This document shows, in pieces, positions 32,954-41,317 of a DNA stretch of 64,000 nucleotides; position 1 is the first letter of the stretch, and every line of letters begins with the position of its first letter. The DNA lies in the NCBI GenBank assembly GCA_002420185.1, contig DIHO01000004.1:84842-148841 (forward strand), written 5' to 3'. The translations under genes and the position numbers were made by a program. The notes under the pieces are model-generated. The model did not search any database. It worked only from the letters and a program-made list of their open reading frames with translations, and was not told the origin of the DNA. The stretch is from Opitutales bacterium UBA5694 (GTDB lineage: Bacteria; Verrucomicrobiota; Verrucomicrobiia; Opitutales; Opitutaceae).

Positions 32954-34738
32954 ATGGATAAGAAAAACACCGCTATTGGACTTCTGCTCCTCGCTAGCGC
33001 ATTCGCCCTGATGTTCTTTCAGGCTCCGCCGCCTTCTCAACCGAATGAGACGTCACCCGCTCCTCCTGCCCAATCGCCGGGCCAAAACACACCATTTGAT
33101 CGGTCTGAACCGGTTCCCTTCATTGCGCCACAGGCAAACCTAAATGTTTCCGGCCCTGCAGAACTGGAGAGCATTGAAGCGAACCTGAACCAGAGAATTG
33201 TCACCCGTGACAACGCCCTTATGGAGGCGAGGTTCACTAACTATGGGGGAGCGATACAGGAAATCGTCCTCAAGGATTTCGAAAGGTCTCGAGACGATGA
33301 TTCCCCCTACATCATGAACGAACGTCGCTCCGGTCCAGCCCTTGAACTAACGGGGCTCCAAGGACTCGATAAAAGCGAACCCTTCCAACTCTTAGAAGCC
33401 AGCGATCCGAACACCGTTGAGTTTCGGAAAGTCATAAATGACAACTACCAAATCACTCGGCGCTACACGATTAGTCAGAACGTTGAAAACGAGAAGGCCT
33501 ATCTCGTCCGCCATGAACTTGAGTTTCGCAACCTCACGGCTAACCCCCTTTTCATCGGGGAATTCAACCTGAATTCCGGAACCGTCGCTCCCTCAGGCCC
33601 CCAGGACGCACAACTTCTAACGTTTGGCTACTTTGATGGTAAAGACACTGAATTTCTTGCTCAGGGGAAATTCACTGGCAGCAACATTCCTTTCTTCAAA
33701 TCTGCCCCGCGAGACTCCATTAGCGAGAATCGTGCTGTTGATTGGGTGTCCTTGAAAAACCAGTTTTTTATCACCATACTAAAGCCAGACCAGCCCGGGA
33801 TTGGGTACTTCGCTCAACCCGTCCAGTTCCCTCAATCCGCCGACGATCTTAGGCCTCAGCTTGGCATGACAGGTTCCATGAAAGTTGGCAGTTTCACTTT
33901 AGCTCCCCAGGATACGCAAACGTATGGGTTTGACTATTACATTGGACCGAAGGAGTTCGATCGCGTCTCAAGGGTGGGGGAGTACACAGAGGAGGGAATG
34001 CAGTTCGGCTTCTTTGGAGCAATTTCAAAACTGCTACTAACCATGATGAATGGGTTCTACAGTTTCACCCATAATTACGGAGTGGCGATCATTCTACTTA
34101 CCCTCGCAATCAAGATAGTGTTTCTTCCCATCAACCTCGTTTCTTCACGCTCCATGAAGCGAATGGGAAAGCTCGGTGAGCCGATGAAGACCATCAACGA
34201 GAAGTTCGCTGACAACCCCACGAAAAAGCAGCAGCTGATGATGGAGATGTACAAGCTGAACAAGGTAAATCCTGTTGCGGGCTGTCTGCCAATAATCATC
34301 CAGATTCCAATCTTTTTCGGCCTTTTCTATATGCTGAGAAGTGCCGCTGAGCTTCGTTTGGCCGATTTTGTCTGGATTCGCGATCTTTCCATGGAGGAAG
34401 GCATCTTTACTCTACCCTTCTCTATGCCCTTCATGGGAGACCAGTTCAATATTCTGCCTTTCATCTATCTCGTTTCACTGGTCGTTCAAATGGGCATGAT
34501 GCCAACTCCCTCAGTGGACAACGCCCAAGTTAAGATGATGAAGTTTATGCCTTACATATTCTTCCCGATCATCTATACCTTTGCTTCTGGTCTCGTTCTG
34601 TACTGGACTGTCAACAACGTCTTCACCATCGGCCAGCAATGGATGATTAATCGCAAGAAGGACGACTTCGAACTCGTACTACCCGCAGCCTTGAAAAAGG
34701 CGATGGAAGCTCCCAAAAAGAAAAAGAAAAAACGTTAG
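32954..34738 (+). CDS. yidC: Membrane protein insertase YidC
   Basis: 594-residue insertase that folds and inserts inner-membrane proteins with or without Sec. The N-terminal signal-anchor (TAIGLLLLASAFALMFF) is followed by a Pro-rich linker and a large periplasmic P1 domain (about 60-345). The conserved membrane core lies at about 350-570: NYGVAIILLTLAIKIVFLPI, the cytoplasmic hairpin with SRSMKRMGKL, GCLPIIIQIPIFFGLF, and FASGLVLYWTVNNVFTIGQQW. The C-terminus is lysine-rich, as in ribosome-binding homologues. It is third in the rpmH-rnpA-yidC group. Confidence 0.96.
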   Translation: MDKKNTAIGLLLLASAFALMFFQAPPPSQPNETSPAPPAQSPGQNTPFDRSEPVPFIAPQANLNVSGPAELESIEANLNQRIVTRDNALMEARFTNYGGAIQEIVLKDFERSRDDDSPYIMNERRSGPALELTGLQGLDKSEPFQLLEASDPNTVEFRKVINDNYQITRRYTISQNVENEKAYLVRHELEFRNLTANPLFIGEFNLNSGTVAPSGPQDAQLLTFGYFDGKDTEFLAQGKFTGSNIPFFKSAPRDSISENRAVDWVSLKNQFFITILKPDQPGIGYFAQPVQFPQSADDLRPQLGMTGSMKVGSFTLAPQDTQTYGFDYYIGPKEFDRVSRVGEYTEEGMQFGFFGAISKLLLTMMNGFYSFTHNYGVAIILLTLAIKIVFLPINLVSSRSMKRMGKLGEPMKTINEKFADNPTKKQQLMMEMYKLNKVNPVAGCLPIIIQIPIFFGLFYMLRSAAELRLADFVWIRDLSMEEGIFTLPFSMPFMGDQFNILPFIYLVSLVVQMGMMPTPSVDNAQVKMMKFMPYIFFPIIYTFASGLVLYWTVNNVFTIGQQWMINRKKDDFELVLPAALKKAMEAPKKKKKKR

Positions 34739-34792
34739 GATCCCGTTTCTAGCAGTCTGATAAAACCAACCCCCATAGTTCTTTATTTAGAA

Positions 34793-35542
34793 ATGTCCGG
34801 ACACAGTAAATGGTCTACCATTAAACGGAAAAAAGGTGCCGCTGACGCTAAGCGAGGCCAAATATTCAGCCGCCTCTCCAAAGAAATCACGCTCGCGGCG
34901 AAAAATGGTGGAGGCGACCCGGATATGAATCCAAAGCTTCGCACCGTGCTTCTCAAGGCAAGGGCTGAGAACATGCCGGTCGAAAACACCGAGAGAGCAA
35001 TTAAGAAAGGAACCGGGGAACTTCCGGGGGTCGTTTACGAGGAGTTTGTCTACGAAGGGTATGCCCCGCATGGGGTGGCTGTCATAATCGAGGTTACAAC
35101 GGACAACAAGAACCGGGCCGCATCGGATGTCCGCTCTACCTTCTCCAAGAACGGCGGGAATCTCGCGGGCGCTGGCGCGGTCGCGTTCATGTTTCAAAGA
35201 ACCGGCCAATTTATTATTTCCAAAGACAAGGCTGACGAGGAGACGCTGATGGATATCGTCCTAGAAGCAGGGGCCGAAGACCTTAAAGTAGAGGTAGAAT
35301 ACTTCGAAGTGCTCGCCCCTCTGACAGAGTTTGACAATGTAAGCCAAGCTCTATCTCAAGCTGGAATCGAACCAGACAACGCGGAACTCGCCTATCTTCC
35401 AGAAAATTTAACCCCTATATCCGGAGCTGAGGACGCGAAGCAAGTCCTGCGCATCATTGATGCCTTGGACGATCTAGACGACGTGCAGAACGTTTTCCAC
35501 AATGCGGACATCCCAGAGGCGTTCATGCCGGATGACGAATAG
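34793..35542 (+). CDS. yebC: YebC/PmpR family transcription or translation factor
   Basis: 249-residue conserved protein; family members regulate transcription or help translate polyproline stretches. It begins MSGHSKWSTIKRKKGAADAKRG, the canonical YebC start, and continues with IFSRLSKEITLAAKNGGGDP, YEGYAPHGVAVIIEVTTDNKNR and NGGNLAGAGAVAFMF. An acidic C-terminus follows. Length is typical. It starts 54 bases after yidC on the same strand and metX follows 76 bases downstream. Confidence 0.95.
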   Translation: MSGHSKWSTIKRKKGAADAKRGQIFSRLSKEITLAAKNGGGDPDMNPKLRTVLLKARAENMPVENTERAIKKGTGELPGVVYEEFVYEGYAPHGVAVIIEVTTDNKNRAASDVRSTFSKNGGNLAGAGAVAFMFQRTGQFIISKDKADEETLMDIVLEAGAEDLKVEVEYFEVLAPLTEFDNVSQALSQAGIEPDNAELAYLPENLTPISGAEDAKQVLRIIDALDDLDDVQNVFHNADIPEAFMPDDE

Positions 35543-35618
35543 CCCTTTTTACAAAAGAGCGGCATAGAAGAGAAGCCTGCTTGCAGGCCAAATTCATTTG
35601 TGCAATCTCTATTTTACG

Positions 35619-36761
35619 ATGAATCCCGCAGAGGAAGATATTGCAAACAGCTATGATGGGGAAATCGGCCTCGTTTCTCCTCAGGATTTTCGCTGCGACA
35701 CCTCCTTCGAATTTGAAAGTGGCCAGTCGATCCCCGAGTTCACACTCCGCTACGAAACCTACGGACAACTCAACTCAGACCGGAACAATGTCGTTCTCGT
35801 CGCCCATGCCCTGACGGGGGATCACCATTGTGCCGGTATTCACTCTCTCAAGGACCGAAAGCCCGGCTGGTGGAACAGTCTGATCGGACCTGGCAAGCCG
35901 ATCGACACCAACCGATTTTTTGTGCTCTGCGCCAACTGCATTGGAGGATGCCAAGGCTCGACAGGACCCAAGTCAATCGACCCTCGTACGGGACAGCCCT
36001 ACAATCTAACGTTTCCATTCGTGACGATTCGGGATATGATCCGTTCACAGAAAATTCTCCTCGATAGTTTGGGTATATCGGAACTCTACGCCGTTATTGG
36101 AGGATCGATGGGAGGCATGCAGGTGCTTCAATGGGCGATTGAATACCCCTTTTTTGTAAGGCGTATCATCCCAATGGCTACAACCTGGAGGCAAAACGCA
36201 CAAGCAATCGCTTTTGACGAGGTGGGGAGACAGGCCATTATGCAGGATCCCGAGTGGCAGCAGGGGAAATACGACCCTGATAAAGGGCCCAACGTCGGTC
36301 TTGCTATCGCTCGGATGATGGCCCACATCACATACCTTTCCGATCGCAGTATGGACCGGAAATTTGGCCGGAAGCGGCAAGAGGGCCAGGGGAATCGCTA
36401 TTCTTTCAATATCGAATTCGAGGTTGAAAACTATCTGAAATACCAAGCTCAAAGCTTCATCAATCGCTTCGACGCGAACGCGTATTTGTATTTTACTCGC
36501 GCTCTGGGATACTTCGATCTCGAAAACGCCTATGGCACTTTAGACAATGCATTTAAATTGCTAAAATGTAAAGCACTCTCAGTCGCCTTTACTACTGATT
36601 GGCTGTTTCCGCCGAAACAAAATCGGGAGATCGTGTTAGCTATGCTGAGACAGGGAATCGAGGCGTCCTACACAGAGTTGGATCTAGATCTCGGGCATGA
36701 CTCTTTTCTCATCGAGTCCAAAGAGCTTTTCAATCTTGTGCGTAACTTTCTTTCCACGTAA
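35619..36761 (+). CDS. metX: Homoserine O-acetyltransferase
   Basis: 380-residue alpha/beta hydrolase that acylates homoserine for methionine synthesis by direct sulfhydrylation. It has the LTGDHHCAG oxyanion region, GGCQGSTGP, and the nucleophile Ser163 in GGSMGGMQ. The late catalytic acid lies in the DWLFPP region and the histidine in LGHDSFL. ATG 35619 is used; a TTG seven codons earlier is less likely. Acyl-donor choice (acetyl versus succinyl) is not certain from sequence, but the family name is standard. It converges with metW, 16 bases away, an arrangement unlike the usual metX-metW operon. Confidence 0.94.
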   Translation: MNPAEEDIANSYDGEIGLVSPQDFRCDTSFEFESGQSIPEFTLRYETYGQLNSDRNNVVLVAHALTGDHHCAGIHSLKDRKPGWWNSLIGPGKPIDTNRFFVLCANCIGGCQGSTGPKSIDPRTGQPYNLTFPFVTIRDMIRSQKILLDSLGISELYAVIGGSMGGMQVLQWAIEYPFFVRRIIPMATTWRQNAQAIAFDEVGRQAIMQDPEWQQGKYDPDKGPNVGLAIARMMAHITYLSDRSMDRKFGRKRQEGQGNRYSFNIEFEVENYLKYQAQSFINRFDANAYLYFTRALGYFDLENAYGTLDNAFKLLKCKALSVAFTTDWLFPPKQNREIVLAMLRQGIEASYTELDLDLGHDSFLIESKELFNLVRNFLST

Positions 36762-36777
36762 TTCATCTCGCCAATCC

Positions 36778-37386
36778 TTAGCTTGCGCTCAGATCGTATA
36801 TGGCATAGCCGCTTAGCCAATTCGGGATTATGGTAGATTCACGCTTCCAGTCTCCTCTGAGATAAACTTTGCGAGCAATGTGAAAATTTTGATGGCGGCA
36901 ATAGGATTCAAACTGCCTAACCGAAAGAGGATTACCCCGTCTCGATTCAGCCCAATCCGCTGGGTAAACCTCGTTCTCCAATCGCCGACCGTTCACAAGC
37001 ATGCTAAGTCTGTTTTTCCAGTAGGCAAAGTTCACAAATCCAATGGTGAGATTTTGAGAGACGCGCAGCGCCTCCATGATAACTTTGGATGGGCTATCCA
37101 GCTCCTGCAAGGTACGCGAGCAGATCACCCGGTCAAAATGATTGTCAGGAAACGAGCCCATGAAATCCATCATGTCACCCAAATAGGCGGATAGCCCTCG
37201 TTTGACGCAGTCGTGAATCTTTTCCGGACTCAAATCAACCCCCACCCCCTCAGTCTGCCTGCTCTGTTTAAGATACTCGAGAAGCACACCTCGACCACAA
37301 CCGAGATCCAATACGCGCGAACCGGGCTCCACCCAGTCGCGCATGATCTGCATATCAACGGAACGCTTATCCTTACACTTGGCCAT
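36778..37386 (-). CDS. metW: MetW methyltransferase-fold protein of methionine biosynthesis
   Basis: About 202 residues from ATG 37386. It has a small SAM-binding fold: SRVLDLGCGRGVLLEYL, VGVDLSPEKI, FDRVICSRTLQELDSP, then FVNFAYWKNRLSMLVNGR, the region typical of MetW. MetW partners MetX in many bacteria and activates homoserine acetylation; no methyl transfer is proven. Here it is convergent with metX, so co-expression would need a different mechanism. A TTG at 37425 could extend the N-terminus by 13 residues. Confidence 0.88.
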   Translation of the reverse strand: MAKCKDKRSVDMQIMRDWVEPGSRVLDLGCGRGVLLEYLKQSRQTEGVGVDLSPEKIHDCVKRGLSAYLGDMMDFMGSFPDNHFDRVICSRTLQELDSPSKVIMEALRVSQNLTIGFVNFAYWKNRLSMLVNGRRLENEVYPADWAESRRGNPLSVRQFESYCRHQNFHIARKVYLRGDWKRESTIIPNWLSGYAIYDLSAS

Positions 37387-37740
37387 TACCTTGAACTGTC
37401 CTAAGCGGCCACATGGGTTGATCAAGACAGAAAGCTTTCATCGAAAATTAGCCGGGTTTACTCAACCTTCGATTCTGTATAGGCCAATCGAATTACAATT
37501 CCCGCTTTCTCTTCCCGTACATATCCCACCCCACCTTAGTCGAAGACTTTGTAGAAGCTATGAAAGAACAGGCATTTTCCTGCACTCGTCACAATAGGAA
37601 ATTCTGGCCAAAGCATTACGTTCACTCCTCCAGCTATTGCCGTTTCAAACTCTCCGCTCCAGATGCTCTGGCAGGCGGAATGACGAGGAGCAAACCTACC
37701 CCAACAATAGCGATCGATTCCTTGGCCATATCCTCCAGTA
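37387..37740. other. Gap between metW and the cytosine methyltransferase gene
   Basis: On the minus strand a 31-codon frame starts at 37725, directly behind GGAGG and two codons after the methyltransferase stop. It reads MAKESIAIVGVGLLLVIPPA and ends RASGAESLKRQ. It may be a translated small peptide or a fragment; I do not recognise it. No restriction endonuclease gene is present in this gap. Confidence 0.35.
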
Positions 37741-38727
37741 TTATTTCAGCTCCAAAACGGCCTGTTCCCATTTTAATTTTGCCGCGTCTAACAATTCCTT
37801 GCCAATCGCCTCAACAACAGAGGCGACGACGGCATTGCCAAATTGCTTATAGGCTTGCCCGGTGCGTGGATCAATTTTAAAGCTTTCAGGAAAACCCATC
37901 ATCCGACGGCACTCAATGGGGTGCAATTTGCGCACTACACCATCCACTAGGAAAGCACCAGTTTTGGCTGCGGCTCCGCCACCATGGGCAGAAAGAGTGA
38001 TACCCTGACCTTCGGGCGAATAGATCCGCTCACCCTGCCCCCCTTTATTAATGACTCCAATTTGGATCGGTTTTTCAGATCTTGCCCCCAAGTCCTTTCC
38101 AACGTTGGTATCCGTAATCGTAATGTCGTTTCGAACGATTACCGTACTTTCAACTTTTGATTTTGGGAGTAATATGTCCCGTACTGACACCTTCTTTCCT
38201 GCTGGCTGCGGAAATCTAAACTCGCCACTTACAACATCTTCCCTGATGCCCACGATGTACAAACGCTTGCGTGCCTGTGGAACCCCGTAATCGGACGCGT
38301 TTAAAATAGCGTGCTTGGCCCTATACCCTTCGCATCCCAGCATCGATAGCGTCCTTTTCAACGTATCTCCGTTTCTGTGTCGTGCATAGTTGGCTACGTT
38401 TTCAAGAAACACAGCCCTTGGTCTTTTCTCAGAGACTAGCCGCATCACTTCAAAAAACAACGTTCCCCGAGCATCTTCGAATCCCAGCTGCTTTCCACTA
38501 ACCGAAAAAGGCTGGCAGGGGAAACCTCCACATAGCACCTCATGGTCCGGGACATCTGAAGCATCAATTTGAGTTATATCACCCACCGGTTTTTCTCCGA
38601 AATTCCGTTCATAGGTTGCCGCTGCGTGCTTGTCGATTTCCGAGCTGAAAACGCATCGTCCGCCCAATCGCTCCAACCCAATTCGAAATCCACCAATGCC
38701 AGCAAATAAATCGATAAAGGTGAACAT
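37741..38727 (-). CDS. C5-cytosine DNA methyltransferase, M.HhaI-like
   Basis: 328-residue methyltransferase with all core motifs: FIDLFAGIGGFRIGLE (SAM site), catalytic Cys71 in GGFPCQPFS, ENV at 109-111, QARKRLYIVG, and the C-terminal AYKQFGNAVV. The target-recognition domain (about 220-262) reads KGGQGERIYS and ITLSAHGGG. Compared with M.HhaI as I remember it, Gln231, Arg234, Ser246 and the glycines match its Gln237, Arg240, Ser252 and Gly255-257; His248 replaces Tyr254. M.HhaI methylates GCGC, so the same target is predicted. No cognate nuclease is visible. The start lies 10 bases behind the ilvA stop on the same strand, so it is probably transcribed with ilvA. Confidence 0.95.
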   Translation of the reverse strand: MFTFIDLFAGIGGFRIGLERLGGRCVFSSEIDKHAAATYERNFGEKPVGDITQIDASDVPDHEVLCGGFPCQPFSVSGKQLGFEDARGTLFFEVMRLVSEKRPRAVFLENVANYARHRNGDTLKRTLSMLGCEGYRAKHAILNASDYGVPQARKRLYIVGIREDVVSGEFRFPQPAGKKVSVRDILLPKSKVESTVIVRNDITITDTNVGKDLGARSEKPIQIGVINKGGQGERIYSPEGQGITLSAHGGGAAAKTGAFLVDGVVRKLHPIECRRMMGFPESFKIDPRTGQAYKQFGNAVVASVVEAIGKELLDAAKLKWEQAVLELK

Positions 38728-38737
38728 TAAGATAAAA

Positions 38738-40276
38738 TCAAACGATTCGGGTCAATACGTTGGGGGTGACCTCACGCACGTCTCGCAGTATCGTTTCCCG
38801 ATTAAATACCCCATCTCGAAAGGAAGTTTTCAATTCCTCAGACTGAAAATCGAAACCGATTAGCGCCCGGCCTACTCTTTCCCCTGTGTAGCTATAATTA
38901 AAATATACAATACTCGCATCCTGACAATTGTTGAGAAGGAAGTCGTGCAACGCGCCCGCTCTTTCCGGAAACTCAATTTTAATGAAGCACGGGTACTCGA
39001 TCAAAGACGCGTCGTAGGGGATGATCCGAAATTCAACGTCCTCATCTCCTGTGGCCTCTTCGAATGTTATCCCCAGCTGTTCGAGTCGTTTCTCCAATAC
39101 GGAAAAGTCCTGAGGCATGGCGTCTATTCCTATTACCGGCGTGGCCTCGGTCAGATTTGAAAGTCCATGCTGAAATTCGATAATATTCACAGATTCCAGG
39201 AAGGTCTCCAGCAGATAGAGCAAAGCCCCCGCCTTTTCAGGAATCCTAAATCGGTAGTACCTTCGATGGAATGAACCAATACCCGCATGCCGAACGATGT
39301 ACGGCAGTTGACCGAAATCCATATTCGATCCACAGATGATTGAAAGGGCTTGTTTACCCTGTACCGAATCCTTCTCCTTGAGCCATCCTGCAAGCCCCAT
39401 CGCTCCCGCTGGTTCTGGAATCAATCGCTGGCTTTCCCACAAGAGTTCAATAGCAGCACAAACTTCGGCATTCGTCACCGTGATGAAACGGTCAATAAAC
39501 TGACAGCAATAGTGACTGGTGAGACTGCCCGCTTGCTTCACTGCTGTTCCATCGCAAAACACATCCACATAGTCGAGCTCAACAGGTCCACCCTGAGCAA
39601 CCGCCGCTGCCATGGACGCCTGGTCCTCGCCCTCGACGCCAACGATTTCTATGGATGGATAGTACCGTTTTAGCCAGCAAGCAACTCCTGCCGCCATTCC
39701 ACCGCCACCAATTTGCAAATACGCTATATCAAAGTCACCCTCGCCCGCCATCACCACTTCATCGGCCAACGTTCCTTGGCCCCCGATCACCGCTAAGTCG
39801 TCGTAAGGGTGTATAAATGTCATCTTTTCTTTTTCCGAGTAATTGTGGGCCGCCTGGCATGCATCGTCGTAGGAATCTCCCTCCAGTCGGACATTCACGT
39901 GATCACCTCCCAACCTTCTAACCGCCTCTTGCTTCATTAAAGGTGTAGAGCGGGGCATAAAAATCTCGGCACTCGTCTTCAACGCTTTGGCAGCCAACGC
40001 CACACCCTGAGCATGGTTGCCAGCTGAGGCACAAACTACCCCCTCAGCTTTCTCTTTGCCGCTTAAAAGGCTCATCCGATTATAAGCTCCTCTCCACTTG
40101 TAAGCATGTATTGGCGACAAATCCTCACGTTTGATAAAAATGAGGTCGCTGTCGTTTAAACGATGCAGAGGAGTAGGTCTGGCAATTTCGTAGACCCTTT
40201 GGCGAGCTTCAAGGATAGCCTGAAACAAGTCATCGACAGATGGATACGCTGCATTGCTATTCCCAAATTCGCTCAT
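38738..40276 (-). CDS. ilvA: Threonine ammonia-lyase, biosynthetic
   Basis: 512-residue PLP enzyme that turns threonine into 2-oxobutyrate, the first step to isoleucine. The PLP lysine is Lys60 in HAYKWRGAYN (family consensus S/Y-F/W-K-x-R-G-A). Other sites are ASAGNHAQGVA, the phosphate-binding GGGGMAAGVA, and EPAGAMGLAG. The C-terminal 170 residues contain two ACT-like regulatory regions (around 340-420 and 430-505), as in isoleucine-inhibited IlvA. The methyltransferase gene follows after 10 bases and a 59-residue membrane protein precedes it by 10 bases, so the set is likely one operon. Confidence 0.93.
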   Translation of the reverse strand: MSEFGNSNAAYPSVDDLFQAILEARQRVYEIARPTPLHRLNDSDLIFIKREDLSPIHAYKWRGAYNRMSLLSGKEKAEGVVCASAGNHAQGVALAAKALKTSAEIFMPRSTPLMKQEAVRRLGGDHVNVRLEGDSYDDACQAAHNYSEKEKMTFIHPYDDLAVIGGQGTLADEVVMAGEGDFDIAYLQIGGGGMAAGVACWLKRYYPSIEIVGVEGEDQASMAAAVAQGGPVELDYVDVFCDGTAVKQAGSLTSHYCCQFIDRFITVTNAEVCAAIELLWESQRLIPEPAGAMGLAGWLKEKDSVQGKQALSIICGSNMDFGQLPYIVRHAGIGSFHRRYYRFRIPEKAGALLYLLETFLESVNIIEFQHGLSNLTEATPVIGIDAMPQDFSVLEKRLEQLGITFEEATGDEDVEFRIIPYDASLIEYPCFIKIEFPERAGALHDFLLNNCQDASIVYFNYSYTGERVGRALIGFDFQSEELKTSFRDGVFNRETILRDVREVTPNVLTRIV

Positions 40277-40286
40277 CTCAATCGTG

Positions 40287-40466
40287 CTATTTTTGAACGT
40301 GGTGGAGGAAACCCCAAATCATGAGCACTGCGAAAGTGCCAATCCATGCAGACACGTAAGCGAACGGTCCTACTTCCGGAGTGAGAACAGCGATCAATAC
40401 GGCAAGCATTGTCGCTACAACGAGCGGGAAAATGATAACCTTGTCCAGTGGTGGGGGCGTACGCAT
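40287..40466 (-). CDS. Small membrane protein of 59 residues
   Basis: The minus strand from ATG 40466 reads MRTPPPLDKVIIFPLVVATM, then LAVLIAVLTPEVGPFAYVSA and WIGTFAVLMIWGFLHHVQK, with a stop at 40287. Two hydrophobic segments (about residues 10-28 and 38-54) are separated by a Pro/Gly turn, and a basic end follows. It ends 10 bases before the ilvA start. No family is recognised, but the composition, orientation and spacing fit a real small gene better than the overlapping 83-codon frame on the same strand, which is cysteine- and arginine-rich. Confidence 0.6.
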   Translation of the reverse strand: MRTPPPLDKVIIFPLVVATMLAVLIAVLTPEVGPFAYVSAWIGTFAVLMIWGFLHHVQK

Positions 40467-40573
40467 AGTCGAAGATCCAAACAGCTTTCGGTAGCTTGGC
40501 GACCCTTTTTCTTAAGCCTGTCAATTAATGATTGGCATTTGGTCAAAGCAGCAGGAGCCGCTTCCAATACGAT

Positions 40574-40966
40574 CTAGTCTTCGCTGAACAATCGTTCAAT
40601 TTCACGGCGGTCTCGCTTGGTAGGACGCCCAGTCCCGCGATCCCGGTGCAAGACCTTCTGCGCCGAAGTTTGCTGCAAAAGCATATAGTGTTCGGGAGGT
40701 GTCAAATCCTCCATGAATGCCGCAACGAGCTTCGCCCCAACCCGCTTCTCTATGAGACCCAAAACTTTTAAATACTTGGTTATGGGACCTGATTGAATTT
40801 CAATAACCTCGCCCACCTTGAGTCCGTAGGAAGGCTTTACCTTCTCATCTCGCACGCGGACCTTGCCTCCTTTGCACGCTTGAGAAGCCAAGGCTCGCGT
40901 CTTAAATTGCCGAACCGCCCAAAGCCAGCGGTCTATTCGAGCTTTAGCTACTGGCTCGCCACTCAT
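40574..40966 (-). CDS. hslR: S4-domain RNA-binding protein, HslR (Hsp15) family
   Basis: 130 residues from ATG 40966. The N-terminal S4 domain (ARIDRWLWAVRQFKTRALAS, then ACKGGKVRVRDEKVKPSYGL and VGEVIEI) binds RNA. The basic C-terminus (TGRPTKRDRREIERL) matches the Hsp15 tail. Hsp15 binds free 50S subunits carrying a stalled nascent chain and helps ribosome rescue. It lies about 110 bases upstream of the small membrane protein on the same strand. Confidence 0.88.
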   Translation of the reverse strand: MSGEPVAKARIDRWLWAVRQFKTRALASQACKGGKVRVRDEKVKPSYGLKVGEVIEIQSGPITKYLKVLGLIEKRVGAKLVAAFMEDLTPPEHYMLLQQTSAQKVLHRDRGTGRPTKRDRREIERLFSED

Positions 40967-41317
40967 TTTGGACCCAATCCTTCCCAATTGATCTCCCCAA
41001 GCTTAACCATGGGACGATACTTCCGCTTCGTCTCGAAATTTTCAATGAACAAGTAGGGCCATTCGCTCCCACCCGCTATAAATCCTGCAGAAACTAGATT
41101 TTGGCTCTTCTCTCAGCTACCAGTCACTACCCCCCGCTTTTCGGGAGGGCCTTTTCTGAATCCCAGTCGGGATCCACTAGAACTGCCTGATAAGCCATTG
41201 GCGACTTCTGATTGGATTTCACCAAAGAACTTTGAGGGGTGGGAAGATACGTATATACTTTTTAGTTTCCAAATTTTGCGATTTTCCTTTCAACACATCT
41301 GGAGCTGGTTCTACATC
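40967..41317. other. Divergent gap between hslR and rodA
   Basis: This 351-base gap holds no supported gene. A TTG-initiated extension of rodA from 41198 is possible but adds a non-homologous stretch. No clear promoter elements were found. Confidence 0.4.

Noticed and set aside
35575..35600. Short hairpin (GCCTGC/GCAGGC) before metX as a SAM riboswitch
   Set aside because: Only a 6-bp stem with a 2-base loop; no riboswitch core sequence or pseudoknot partner is visible.
40276..40524. 83-codon minus-strand frame before ilvA
   Set aside because: It is arginine- and cysteine-rich and overlaps the more convincing 59-residue membrane protein in another frame.
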